Source of the DNA: an uncultured Bacteroidia bacterium
Lineage (GTDB): Bacteria > Bacteroidota > Bacteroidia > Bacteroidales > F082
Direction of reading: 5' to 3'
DNA length: 64,000 bases
Assembly: GCA_902774295.1 (NCBI GenBank)
Contig: CACYHP010000001.1
Span: 62,001-126,000, forward strand
In this document: piece after piece, positions 44,168 through 53,167 of the stretch
Position numbering within the stretch: position 1 is the stretch's first letter
Layout: the number at the start of each line of letters is the position of its first letter
The notes under the pieces: model-generated
Seen by the model: only the letters and a program-made list of their open reading frames with translations
The model's database searches: none
What the model was told of the DNA's origin: nothing
Translations under genes and position numbers: made by a program

Positions 44168-45658
44168 TTAATGTTTAAAATGTCTGTATCCTGTGAAAAC
44201 CATAGCAATTCCGAGTTTGTTGCAAGCGTCTATTGACTCTTGGTCACGCACTGAGCCGCCAGGTTGAATTATAGACTTAATGCCGGCTTCGCTTGCAATC
44301 TCCACACAGTCTGAGAACGGGAAGAAAGCGTCGGATGCCAACACTGCGCCGTTGAGGTCGAAGTTGAAGCTCTTTGCCTTTGCTATTGCCTGACGGAGCG
44401 AGTCGACACGCGATGTCTGACCGATGCCTGAAGCATAGAGTTGTTTGTTTTTTGCCAAGACGATGGCGTTTGAACGGCTGTGTTTCACTATCTTATTGGC
44501 AAAAATCAAATCATCAACATCTTGATTATCAATAAGTTTATCTGTAACAGGCTTGAAATCGTCTTTTGTCTCGATATGAAGGTCGCGGTCCTGTTCCAGG
44601 ATGCCGTTCAGTGCCGATTTATATACCTTTGTCGGGAAAGCGTTTGACTTCAGCTTGAGCACGATGCGGTTTTTCTTTGAGAAGAGGATGTCGAGCACGC
44701 CGTCGTCATAGCTTGGAGCGACACACACCTCGAAAAACATCTTGTTCATCTCCTCGGCTGTCTTAACATCGATTGGGCGGTTGCTGACGAACACGCCACC
44801 GAATGCCGACACCGGGTCGCCAGCCAATGCTGCGTCGTAAGCCTCTGATATTGAAGGTCTTGAAGCTATTCCGCAAGGGTTGTTATGCTTCAAAATGGCG
44901 AATGTAGGCTCGTTGAACTCACGGATGAGGTTCAAACCTGCGTCAAGGTCAAGTAAGTTGTTGTATGACAGGTCTTTGCCGTGCAGTTTTTCAAAAACTT
45001 CATCAAGATTACCATTGAAAACAGCCTGTTGGTGAGGGTTTTCGCCATATCTCAGCGGAGTGACGGTCTCACCGGCAAACCAGTTATGGATGGCTGTATC
45101 GTAATGTGAGCTTGTTGCGAAAGCGTATTTTGCAAAGCGTTTTCTGTCGTCCAAAGATGTGCAGCCGTCTTGTTTTTCGTACATCTCCATAAATTCTTTA
45201 TAGTAATTTGATGAAGGCACGATGAGGCAGTCGTTGAAGTTTTTCGCACCGGCGCGGATGAGCGAGATACCTCCGATGTCAATCTTTTCAATAATCTCTG
45301 CTTCGTCGGTGGTATTTCTTACCGTCTCTTCGAAAGGATAGAGGTCGACGATGACGAGGTCGAGGGCAGGGATCTCGTATTGTTTCATCTCGGCGAGGTC
45401 GGTGTCGTTATTAAGACGACCGAGGATACCGCCAAACACTTTAGGATGCAGGGTCTTCACGCGTCCGCCAAGGATTGAAGGATAACCCGTAAGCGATTCC
45501 ACCGAACGCACTGTATCGTCAAGTTTTTTAATAAAATCGAGGGTACCGCCTGTTGCATAAATCTGAACGCCATTCTTTTTCAACAGAGCGACAATTTTAT
45601 CGAGATCAGTTTTGTAAAATACTGATATTAAAGCACTTTTGATTTTTTTGTTTGTCAT
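44168..45658 (-). CDS. purH: Bifunctional AICAR formyltransferase/IMP cyclohydrolase
   Basis: Catalyses the last two steps of IMP synthesis. ~496 residues: N-terminal MGS-like cyclohydrolase domain (IYATGGTLDFIKKL, LTGYPSILGGRVKTLHPK) and C-terminal formyltransferase domain with RYGENPHQQA, the catalytic KHNNPCG and SDAFFPFSD. The start at 45658 (MTNKKIKSALISVF) fits the family; an in-frame ATG six codons upstream exists. purH followed by mreBCD is a recurring Bacteroidota order. It is divergent from recJ, with a TAAATTTG -7-like element at 45681-45688 on the minus strand. Confidence 0.96.
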   Translation of the reverse strand: MTNKKIKSALISVFYKTDLDKIVALLKKNGVQIYATGGTLDFIKKLDDTVRSVESLTGYPSILGGRVKTLHPKVFGGILGRLNNDTDLAEMKQYEIPALDLVIVDLYPFEETVRNTTDEAEIIEKIDIGGISLIRAGAKNFNDCLIVPSSNYYKEFMEMYEKQDGCTSLDDRKRFAKYAFATSSHYDTAIHNWFAGETVTPLRYGENPHQQAVFNGNLDEVFEKLHGKDLSYNNLLDLDAGLNLIREFNEPTFAILKHNNPCGIASRPSISEAYDAALAGDPVSAFGGVFVSNRPIDVKTAEEMNKMFFEVCVAPSYDDGVLDILFSKKNRIVLKLKSNAFPTKVYKSALNGILEQDRDLHIETKDDFKPVTDKLIDNQDVDDLIFANKIVKHSRSNAIVLAKNKQLYASGIGQTSRVDSLRQAIAKAKSFNFDLNGAVLASDAFFPFSDCVEIASEAGIKSIIQPGGSVRDQESIDACNKLGIAMVFTGYRHFKH

Positions 45659-45711
45659 AACGAGGTAATGTTTCAAACCGCAAATTTAATAAAAAATTTT
45701 TATAAAAAATA

Positions 45712-45743
45712 TTTGTAAATCTGAAATTTTTTCCGTAATTTTG
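45712..45743 (+). promoter_or_regulatory. Canonical Bacteroidota promoter of recJ
   Basis: TTTG at 45712-45715, 20-nt spacer, TAATTTTG at 45736-45743. This is the clearest TTTG-N20-TAnnTTTG match in the window. It overlaps the TTG at 45741, ruling that out as a start codon. Confidence 0.75.
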
Positions 45744-45764
45744 CGAGTTAATTTTTATTTTAAG

Positions 45765-47528
45765 GTGGAAACGCGCTGGATTATAGCACAAAGTGTAGAT
45801 AAACAACTAGTTAAGTCCTTGTCGGAGTCGTTAGGCATCGACGAGAAATTAGCTACATTGTTAGTACAGCGTGGTATCACTAACTTCGAAGAGGCAAAAA
45901 GTTTCTTCAGACCGTCGCTTGAACATCTTCATGATCCATTTTTGATGAAGGACATGGACAAGGCTGTCGACCGACTTCAGAAAGCCATGAACGACGGTGA
46001 AAAAATCCTCATTTACGGTGACTATGACGTTGACGGAACTACTGCTGTCGCCTTGATTTACACGTATTTAAAGAATTTCGTCAACAAAAAGAAAATCGAG
46101 TTTTACATTCCTGACCGTTACGAAGAGGGTTATGGGATTTCATATAAAGGTATTGATTACGCTGCTGACAACGGCTTCGGGCTTGTCATCGTTCTTGACT
46201 GCGGTATCAAGGCTGTTGAGAAGATTGAATATGCCAACCAACGCGGTGTTGACTTCATCATCTGCGACCATCACCGTCCGGATGAGATACTTCCTAATGC
46301 CGCTGCCGTCCTCGACTCCAAACGTCCTGACTGCGAGTATCCTTACAAGGAGCTCTCGGGTTGCGGTGTGGGCTTTAAGCTCATCACAGCGCTTTCGATG
46401 CGTCTTGGCAGACCTATTGAAGAAGTTTACGAACTGCTTGACTATGTTGCAGTTAGCATTGCAGCCGACATTGTCCCTATCACGGGAGAGAACCGTGTTT
46501 TGGCTTATTTCGGACTGAAGCAGCTCAACAAGAACCCTCGTCCGGGTATAGAAGCGGTCTTGAGGCTCGCCAACATCGGACGCCGCAAAGAAGCTCCTAA
46601 GAATGAAGAAGAGCAGCAGCTTGCCCTCGAGAGAGAGCTGACAATAAGCGACTTGGTGTTTCTCATCGGTCCCCGTATCAACGCAGCAGGCCGTCTGGAG
46701 AAAGCCAGCGACTCGGTGCGACTTCTTCTCGCCACGAAATATGACCATGCAGAACGTCTCGCCGCAGGCATCAACGACCTCAACGTGCAACGTCGTGAAT
46801 TAGACAACGCTATCACAGAAGAGGCTCTTACAATGATCGACGCTGACGATAAGATGCGTAACGCCAAGAGCACCGTGATATTCAACGAAAACTGGCATAA
46901 AGGCGTTATTGGTATCGTCGCGTCACGTCTTACCGATTCATATTACCGCCCGACGATAGTGCTGACTCGCTCAGGCAACCTCATCACCGGTTCGGCTCGT
47001 TCGATAAAGAATTTCGACATTTACGACGCCATCGACTCGTGTTCAGATATCCTCGAACACTTCGGTGGACATAAATACGCAGCGGGATTATCGCTGAAAC
47101 CTGAGCATTTACAGGAGTTTGCAGAACGTTTTGAGAAATATGTCTCCGAACATATTGAAGAAGACGATTTGACACCGGAGCTCAACGTCGACATCGAGAT
47201 GGACTTCACAAATATCACTCCGAAGTTTGTGCGCATCCTCAAGCAGTTTGCGCCATTCGGACCGGGTAACCTCTCGCCTGTTTTCCTCACAAAGAACGTG
47301 GTCGATGCAGGTTTCTCACGTGCCGTCGGCAACCGTAAACACCTGAAACTCAGCGTGATGCAGCAAGGAAACACTGATTTTGTGTTCTCGGGCATCGCAT
47401 TCCAAAAAGGCGATTTATACGAACGCATCCACGAAAAAGAGCCGTTCACAATGTGCTATTACATTGAGGAAAACTTCTGGCAAGGAAAGACTACGCTGCA
47501 ACTTAACGTAAAGGATATAAAATTCTAA
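45765..47528 (+). CDS. recJ: Single-stranded-DNA-specific 5'-3' exonuclease RecJ
   Basis: DHH-family exonuclease in recombination and mismatch repair. Motifs: DYDVDGTTAV (motif I), VLDCGIK, CDHHRPDE (the DHH signature), GPRINAAGRL (DHHA1-linked), and HFGGHKYAAGLSL, NWHKGVIGIVASR in the C-terminal half. About 587 residues. The start is taken as GTG at 45765, because the upstream frame start lies inside the promoter and RecJ homologues begin close to the RWII segment seen here. No SD-like sequence is evident. An R-family palindrome begins 2 nt after the stop. Confidence 0.94.
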   Translation: METRWIIAQSVDKQLVKSLSESLGIDEKLATLLVQRGITNFEEAKSFFRPSLEHLHDPFLMKDMDKAVDRLQKAMNDGEKILIYGDYDVDGTTAVALIYTYLKNFVNKKKIEFYIPDRYEEGYGISYKGIDYAADNGFGLVIVLDCGIKAVEKIEYANQRGVDFIICDHHRPDEILPNAAAVLDSKRPDCEYPYKELSGCGVGFKLITALSMRLGRPIEEVYELLDYVAVSIAADIVPITGENRVLAYFGLKQLNKNPRPGIEAVLRLANIGRRKEAPKNEEEQQLALERELTISDLVFLIGPRINAAGRLEKASDSVRLLLATKYDHAERLAAGINDLNVQRRELDNAITEEALTMIDADDKMRNAKSTVIFNENWHKGVIGIVASRLTDSYYRPTIVLTRSGNLITGSARSIKNFDIYDAIDSCSDILEHFGGHKYAAGLSLKPEHLQEFAERFEKYVSEHIEEDDLTPELNVDIEMDFTNITPKFVRILKQFAPFGPGNLSPVFLTKNVVDAGFSRAVGNRKHLKLSVMQQGNTDFVFSGIAFQKGDLYERIHEKEPFTMCYYIEENFWQGKTTLQLNVKDIKF

Positions 47529-47530
47529 AC

Positions 47531-47669
47531 GTCATTTCGAGCGAAATGAAATGGAGTCGAGAAATCCTCCATGAATGAAAACATTAATACTCGTAAAAAC
47601 ATAATGATAATCCTCAAAAAGGATTTCTCCATTACCATCTCACTTCGTTCGATGTTCAGTCGAAATGAC
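47531..47669. repeat. Dispersed palindromic repeat, R family, copy 3
   Basis: 139 bp with ends GTCATTTCGAGCGAAATGAA and CAGTCGAAATGAC and internal GAGAAATCCTCC / GGATTTCTCC. It fills the gap between the convergent recJ and LysE-family genes and may serve as a bidirectional terminator. Confidence 0.85.
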
Positions 47670-47675
47670 GGGATT

Positions 47676-48395
47676 TTATCTGAAGAAAATAACTCTGATT
47701 ATCAGCATCAAACCGCAAAGAGCGAGGACGATTCCCGTACCTTGATTGAGTATTTTCATGCGTTTTTCGGTAAAGAAACGTTTTAAGGAATATGCTCCGA
47801 CGATTTTCAAGATGTCTATGCTGAACACTGTTGCAAAGGTTCCAATGAAAAATAGCGCCACAAGACTCTCGTTGCCGTGATAAATCTCCGAGCCTGACAC
47901 TGTGGCAACTGTCGTCATCCAAAAGACCCAGATAAATGGGTTGAATATGTTCATAATGAATCCTTTAGACAGGTATACATACCATCTCGGACCTTCGTGT
48001 TTGATATCAAGTTTCTCGTCGATTTTGTCAAGTTTTTCGTCGATTTTCTCGAATTTCTTCTCCATCTCCTCAAGCTCGGCGCTTTTTTTCTCGGATCGAG
48101 CCACTATTTTCTCAGGTTTGCTGTAATAAGTGAAGATTCCGAACCCTATGATTATCACTCCTGCAGTGATGCCCGCGACCACCATGTTGGCACTGTCGTC
48201 AAGGGAAAGCTGGATTGAGGTAAGCATCATAAGCACAACAACCATGATGTCGCTCAACAACACACCCAAATCGAACAGCAAGGCTGTCTTAAAACCTTTG
48301 CTGATGCTCGTTTGGATCAACAAAAAGAAGGCAGGACCGAAACCGAAAATTGTCGCGAGGGTCAGGCCCATCAATGCGCCGTGAAAAAACACCAT
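47676..48395 (-). CDS. LysE family translocator with coiled-coil insertion
   Basis: Inner-membrane exporter of amino acids or similar small molecules. 239 residues: GFGPAFFLLIQTSISKGFKTALLFDLGV, a further helix block, a charged ~40-residue insertion (SEKKSAELEEMEKKFEK and KIDEKLDKIDEKLDIK, heptad-like) and the second half (GFIMNIFNPFIWVFW). The insertion should form a cytoplasmic coiled coil, which is not part of the basic LysE fold. TACTTTTG lies upstream at 48419-48426 on the minus strand. Confidence 0.85.
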   Translation of the reverse strand: MVFFHGALMGLTLATIFGFGPAFFLLIQTSISKGFKTALLFDLGVLLSDIMVVVLMMLTSIQLSLDDSANMVVAGITAGVIIIGFGIFTYYSKPEKIVARSEKKSAELEEMEKKFEKIDEKLDKIDEKLDIKHEGPRWYVYLSKGFIMNIFNPFIWVFWMTTVATVSGSEIYHGNESLVALFFIGTFATVFSIDILKIVGAYSLKRFFTEKRMKILNQGTGIVLALCGLMLIIRVIFFR

Positions 48396-48418
48396 AAATC
48401 TGTACTTTTCTAAAATGA

Positions 48419-48426
48419 CAAAAGTA
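48419..48426 (-). promoter_or_regulatory. -7 promoter element of the LysE-family gene
   Basis: TACTTTTG on the minus strand, 23 nt before the ATG. Confidence 0.45.
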
Positions 48427-48463
48427 CAAATATTTTTTATTCTCCTTGCTTTTTTCTTCTTTT

Positions 48464-51037
48464 TTATTTTTCAGCGACAACGACTGCCTTCTTAAATCTT
48501 TTTATATTTCCTTGTGTATCAAACACTTCCGTAAAAACGACATAAATTCCCGACGGGACTTTCTTTCCGCTTTCATCCAAGCCATTCCATATAAAACGAC
48601 TTTGTGAAGCTATATTTTGACATTTTACAAGATCTTTTACAAACATTCCCTGTGAGTCAAAAATGATGATTTTAGCGGTAAAACCGTTCTGAAAGCATGA
48701 GAGGTTTATTGTTGTTACATCATCAAAACCATCGCCATCGGGAGAAAACACCGGCGGAGAAATCTCTATTTCGGCATCTTCTGATGAGTTCTCGATAAAA
48801 ACGGAGTTTTGGTAGCCGGGGGTGCCGTATAAAGGAGCCGCTGCCGAGTGCCAATTCTCTGAATCCCAAGAACTTATGTCGGGACTAACTCTTTCAAGGG
48901 CGACACCTTTTGTCTCTGACAGCAAAGGATAATGCAAATCTTCGGAATAGCTCATGCAATCGATGATTTCGTCGTCAAAACAGAGGAGCACCATCGCCCC
49001 GCCGTTGGGATAAGAGGGAAAACTCTTCATCGTGATGAAATCATCGGTCGGGCACTCGTATTGATGGCCGATGACATCGGGCGTAGTGGTGAGCAACAGA
49101 TAAGAGCGGGGCATCAACTGACGACCTTCAGAACATATCGTTTTTAAGGTTGTATCCGGAGGATTCGGAAAAGATGACTTCACCACTCCAAGCTGTAACC
49201 TGTTGATATTAAATGTTTTATCAGACTTATTGTAAATCTCCACATAATCAGCGGCGGGGCTGATGGGGTCAAAAAGTATTTCATTTATGACCACATCTCC
49301 ACCTACCGCCTCTTCCGGAAAGCCAAAAGCGTAACTACAACCATCCGAGACCGGCACTCCGGAACAATTTGAACCAAAAACCAAAATTTTATGAAATCCT
49401 TGGATAATAATATCCTCTTCAAAGAACAAAGTCACGCTTTTTCTGTCTTTGGACGGTTGAACACGATATGGATGTGCATTAAATTCAATAATCGTATAAT
49501 TCTCAGTATTTGCTAAGGAAAGCGTATCCATTTTTTGGTTAAAAACGACCTCTATGCTATTTGATGACAGCACATTGACATAATCGATGTCGGGTGCTAT
49601 GATGATTTCATCATCGACAGAGTTCTCAGCGCCTGGCGTGCCACCTTTAATGTCGCAGCTTGCGCGCCAGTTGACAGCTTCCAAACATGGTGAGTGTGGG
49701 TCGATTTGCTCCAATGACCATCCGCCATCGGCTTTTTCACTGTCTCGATACCACGATTTGTCAAACTCTAAACCAAAAACCAATAATTTATGAAACTCAT
49801 ATAAAGAAAACAAAGAACCAGAATTAGGTATCGAGAATGATGTAAAACCCACACAATCACCATATTCCGATAAAAAAGGAACTGATTCCTCCTTACATAA
49901 TATTATGAAACCTTTTGCATTTATCGTTATATCTTGAGTTATTATCTTTTCGCTTGTCCCGATGACAAAAGTCCAATCTTTGATATTTATCGCATGGTCG
50001 GTAGTGTTATACAACTCCACATATTCATAAGGTGGCAAACCTACTATCGGCTCCGGATCTGCCATGATTTCGTTTATCACCACGTCATTTTCATGAAGAT
50101 TATAATGAACAAAAGTAAAGCTGATGTCTTCCGACAAATTACCGGACATGTCTTGTATCTTATTGATTGTCAATGTGTAATGAATGCCTTCCTGTATCGT
50201 TTCTGAGAATGAGAGAATCAACGATGAGTGGTTGTTTCCGTTGTATTCGGCATACATTGGCATTCCAACCTGATTATCGAGGTGATAATTTTCAGCGACA
50301 AGGGCATAAACAGCGTCAACCGGTTCATTAAAACTCAATTCTAATTTATTATATTTCAATACTATAACATCATCGAGACATGGGGCTTCGTAATCAACAA
50401 TCAGTGGACCGGCATACACATCGTCGAGATAGACTTTTTTCGAGTTGCTGGCGCTGTATTTCATCTTTATTCCGAAGTTTCCGACAGGCTCATAAGTGTT
50501 ATCAACACCTTGAGCTTCAATAAGATAGTCACCATTACCGATTTTATCGACAAAGACTTTCCAATTACCTTCGGAATCGCGTGTCACTTTAAAGAAAGCG
50601 GAGAACGACGATGCGATGAATGTGTCGGTGCCGCGGCAAACACTGACGTTTGCGTCACCATCAACACGTTGTAAATCAACGACATCGTTACTCCCCGCCT
50701 CTCCAAGTCTAAGAAAATATTTATCACAAAGATACACATCGCTAAAATTGTTGCTTGAGGGCGAAAATGCTTCCCGTAACCAGAAACGCCATTCATATTG
50801 TCCATCTTCTACTCCGTTCGACACTTCTTCTTCGCAAAACAGCCATGCCTCGCCAGATTCCTCAGCGTTCAGCTGCAACTGCTTGTTACTGTTGACCATA
50901 AACAGCGATTCCGTTCCAACCCACTTAGGATTGGCAGTAAAATCACCATCCGAGAAGTCATCGGTGACTTGCGCGAGACCCGAAAATGGCACTAATAATA
51001 TTAGGTGTACCAGAATCTTAAACATTTTTGCATCCAT
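48464..51037 (-). CDS. Secreted lamin-tail-domain protein with FlgD-like C-terminal domain
   Basis: About 857 residues. Signal peptide MDAKMFKILVHLILLVPFSGLA; a laminin-G-like N-terminal region (TDDFSDGDFTANPKWVG ... VYLDDVYAGPLIVDY); Ig-like segments; two lamin-tail domains (VVINEIMADPEPIVGLPPYE and VVINEILFDPISPAADYVE); and a terminal region SPDGDGFDDVTTI ... WNGLDESGKKVPSGIY ... RFKKAVVVAEK. The C-terminus resembles FlgD-Ig or T9SS type B-like ends rather than type A. Probably a cell-surface or secreted structural protein. The ATG at 51037 starts the signal peptide; the longer frame to 51169 runs through the promoter region. Confidence 0.85.
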   Translation of the reverse strand: MDAKMFKILVHLILLVPFSGLAQVTDDFSDGDFTANPKWVGTESLFMVNSNKQLQLNAEESGEAWLFCEEEVSNGVEDGQYEWRFWLREAFSPSSNNFSDVYLCDKYFLRLGEAGSNDVVDLQRVDGDANVSVCRGTDTFIASSFSAFFKVTRDSEGNWKVFVDKIGNGDYLIEAQGVDNTYEPVGNFGIKMKYSASNSKKVYLDDVYAGPLIVDYEAPCLDDVIVLKYNKLELSFNEPVDAVYALVAENYHLDNQVGMPMYAEYNGNNHSSLILSFSETIQEGIHYTLTINKIQDMSGNLSEDISFTFVHYNLHENDVVINEIMADPEPIVGLPPYEYVELYNTTDHAINIKDWTFVIGTSEKIITQDITINAKGFIILCKEESVPFLSEYGDCVGFTSFSIPNSGSLFSLYEFHKLLVFGLEFDKSWYRDSEKADGGWSLEQIDPHSPCLEAVNWRASCDIKGGTPGAENSVDDEIIIAPDIDYVNVLSSNSIEVVFNQKMDTLSLANTENYTIIEFNAHPYRVQPSKDRKSVTLFFEEDIIIQGFHKILVFGSNCSGVPVSDGCSYAFGFPEEAVGGDVVINEILFDPISPAADYVEIYNKSDKTFNINRLQLGVVKSSFPNPPDTTLKTICSEGRQLMPRSYLLLTTTPDVIGHQYECPTDDFITMKSFPSYPNGGAMVLLCFDDEIIDCMSYSEDLHYPLLSETKGVALERVSPDISSWDSENWHSAAAPLYGTPGYQNSVFIENSSEDAEIEISPPVFSPDGDGFDDVTTINLSCFQNGFTAKIIIFDSQGMFVKDLVKCQNIASQSRFIWNGLDESGKKVPSGIYVVFTEVFDTQGNIKRFKKAVVVAEK

Positions 51038-51064
51038 AACTACAAATGTTAGAGTTTTTTTGTG

Positions 51065-51082
51065 TACTTTTGCGCAAAAGTA
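51065..51082. promoter_or_regulatory. Divergent promoter palindrome between lamin-tail gene and asd
   Basis: TACTTTTGCGCAAAAGTA is a perfect 18-bp palindrome that presents a TAnnTTTG -7 element on each strand. The minus copy lies 38 nt from the 51037 start. It could equally be an operator. Confidence 0.5.
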
Positions 51083-51179
51083 TAGCAAAAAGTTTTTACG
51101 AAAATCGGTTTTAACAATTTTTAACTTAACTTTCGTAAAAATGGGACAAATCTTAATAAAAGTTAACAAAAAACGATAT

Positions 51180-51210
51180 AATTGTTAAAAATTTTTAACA
51201 TTTCGGGAGG
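51180..51210 (+). promoter_or_regulatory. GTTAAAA/TTTTAAC palindrome with GGGAGG before asd, copy B
   Basis: AATTGTTAAAA, then ATTTTTAACATTTC, then GGGAGG ending 6 nt before the asd ATG, so GGGAGG can act as ribosome-binding site. The same arrangement occurs at 16951-16982 (minus). Confidence 0.5.
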
Positions 51211-51216
51211 TAAAAA

Positions 51217-52203
51217 ATGAAAATAGCGGTTATCGGAGCAACAGGACTCGTCGGGCAGAAGATGCTTCAGGTGTTGGCGGAGAGAAATCTGCCGATTGAT
51301 GAGCTAATCGTAGCAGCATCAGAGCGTTCCATAGGTAAAAAAACGCTTTTTAAAGGTAAGGAATACACTTTGATTTCTGTTGAAGAGGCGATTGAAAAAC
51401 GTCCAGACATAGCGATTTTCTCAGCAGGAGCCGATGCTTCTCTGAAATACGCTCCATTATTTGCCGAAAAAGGCACTTACGTTGTCGATAACAGCTCCGC
51501 TTGGCGTAAAAAAGCAGACATCCCTTTGGTGGTTCCGGAAATCAACGCGGGCGACATAACCGCTGATACTCATATCATTGCGAATCCAAACTGCTCGACA
51601 ATAGGTTTAGTGATGGCACTGGCTCCGATGCATCGTCGTTATGGCATAAAACGTATTGTGGTTTCGACATATCAGTCGGTGAGCGGCAGTGGCATCAAAG
51701 GCTTGAACCAGCTGCATTGCGAGCAACGTGGAGAGAAGGCGGAAAACCCGGCATATCCTCATCAAATCCACGAGAATATCATCCCTCACGGAGGCAATTT
51801 CTTAGAAGACGGCAACACCACCGAAGAGGAAAAACTCATTTTTGAAACGAATAAGATTTTACATTCAAAAATCGCTGTCTCAGCAACAGTGGCACGCGTT
51901 CCGGCATACGGCGGTCATTCTGAGTCAGTGAATGTTGAGTTTTCACAACCTTATGATATTCAAGAGATTAGAAATATTTTAGAGAATACTCCTGGCGTTA
52001 TCGTTGCCGACAATCCAAGTGAAAATCTTTATCCGACACCTTTGATGGCATACGATAAGGACGAGGTCTTCGTTGGCAGAATGAGAAGAGACAACAGCAT
52101 CGAAAATGGATTCAATTTCTGGGTGGTGACGGATAATATAAGAAAAGGAGCGGCAACGAATGCGGTTGAGATTGCGGATTATTTAATTAAAAATGTGTTG
52201 TAG
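51217..52203 (+). CDS. asd: Aspartate-semialdehyde dehydrogenase
   Basis: NADP-dependent reduction of aspartyl phosphate in the lysine, threonine, methionine and diaminopimelate pathways. 328 residues: GATGLVGQKMLQVL nucleotide-binding motif at the N-terminus, catalytic Cys in NPNCSTIGLV (about residue 130), substrate Arg and the catalytic His in GGHSESVNVEF. The ATG follows a GGGAGG site. The TAG stop (52201-52203) is the beginning of a P-family palindrome. Confidence 0.97.
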   Translation: MKIAVIGATGLVGQKMLQVLAERNLPIDELIVAASERSIGKKTLFKGKEYTLISVEEAIEKRPDIAIFSAGADASLKYAPLFAEKGTYVVDNSSAWRKKADIPLVVPEINAGDITADTHIIANPNCSTIGLVMALAPMHRRYGIKRIVVSTYQSVSGSGIKGLNQLHCEQRGEKAENPAYPHQIHENIIPHGGNFLEDGNTTEEEKLIFETNKILHSKIAVSATVARVPAYGGHSESVNVEFSQPYDIQEIRNILENTPGVIVADNPSENLYPTPLMAYDKDEVFVGRMRRDNSIENGFNFWVVTDNIRKGAATNAVEIADYLIKNVL

Positions 52204-52227
52204 GGACAAGGCATGCCTTGTCCGTAC
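52200..52227. repeat. 28-bp palindrome, P family copy 3, supplying the asd stop codon
   Basis: GTAG, then the same 20-bp core as copy 1 (GGACAAGGCATGCCTTGTCC), then GTAC. Its second to fourth bases form the asd stop codon. It lies between asd and ribF. Confidence 0.9.
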
Positions 52228-52235
52228 TGGATAAA

Positions 52236-53165
52236 ATGAAAATTTATTACGACATAAATGATTTTGAGCAAGTACCGCATGCGGTAGTCACCATCGGGAC
52301 GTTCGACGGGGTGCATCGTGGACATCAGGAGATACTGAGAAACATGGTGAACCGGGCCAAGGAGATTGGTGGCGAGAGCGTGGTGGTGACGTTTTACCCG
52401 CATCCGCGACAGGTGCTGAGCCATGATTCGGGCATACGTTTCATCTCAACACAAGAGGAAAAAATAGCTCATCTTGAAGCGTTAGGTATTGATAATCTTA
52501 TCATTATAAAATTTACAAAAGAGTTTGCAGCTATCCCGTCTGAGGATTTCATCAAGGATTACCTCGTAAAAAATATCCAACCCGCAGTGCTTATTATCGG
52601 CTACGACCATCATTTCGGGAAAGGCCGCACCGGTGATTTCGGCATGCTTTATGAACTCGGCAGCCAATATCATTTCAAAGTGGAGAAGATTCAGGAGCAA
52701 GATGTTGATAATGTGGCTGTTAGCTCGACAAAAATTCGTCATTTTTTGGAAAATGGCGATATAAAACACGCCAACATGCTGCTCGGATATGAGTATTCAT
52801 ACATTGGCAAAGTCGTTCACGGTCAACAAGTTGGACATAAAATGGGCTATCCTACTGCTAACATCGAGGTGGCGGAAGAGTTCCAACTCATTGAAAAACA
52901 AGGTGTTTATGCCACTTTTGCAGAAATCGGCGGCAGGTCATATCCAGCGATGACATATATCGGGAAGCGCCCGACAATGGAAGACAACCGTCCGCAAAGC
53001 ATTGAAACACATATCATTAGCTTCGACGGGACTCTTTATGACAAAGAAATAAAAATAAGATTTGTGGATTTTGTCAGAGATGACAAAAAATTTGATAATT
53101 TTGAAGCCTTAAAACGTCAGATCGGTATTGACGAACAGCAAATTATTAACATTTTAAATAAATAA
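52236..53165 (+). CDS. ribF: Bifunctional riboflavin kinase/FAD synthetase
   Basis: Converts riboflavin to FMN and then FAD. N-terminal nucleotidyltransferase domain with GTFDGVHRGHQEIL (residues ~18-31) and GYDHHFGKGRTGDF; C-terminal flavokinase domain with GKVVHGQQVGHKMGYPTANI and IETHIISFDGTLYDKEI. ~309 residues. ATG at 52236 is chosen; the TTG at 52218 lies inside the P-family palindrome. It is 32 nt after asd. Confidence 0.96.
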   Translation: MKIYYDINDFEQVPHAVVTIGTFDGVHRGHQEILRNMVNRAKEIGGESVVVTFYPHPRQVLSHDSGIRFISTQEEKIAHLEALGIDNLIIIKFTKEFAAIPSEDFIKDYLVKNIQPAVLIIGYDHHFGKGRTGDFGMLYELGSQYHFKVEKIQEQDVDNVAVSSTKIRHFLENGDIKHANMLLGYEYSYIGKVVHGQQVGHKMGYPTANIEVAEEFQLIEKQGVYATFAEIGGRSYPAMTYIGKRPTMEDNRPQSIETHIISFDGTLYDKEIKIRFVDFVRDDKKFDNFEALKRQIGIDEQQIINILNK

Positions 53166-53167
53166 CC

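Noticed and set aside
51065..51082. LexA/SOS-box interpretation of the 18-bp palindrome
   Set aside because: The sequence does not resemble known LexA boxes, and its halves match the -7 promoter consensus on both strands.
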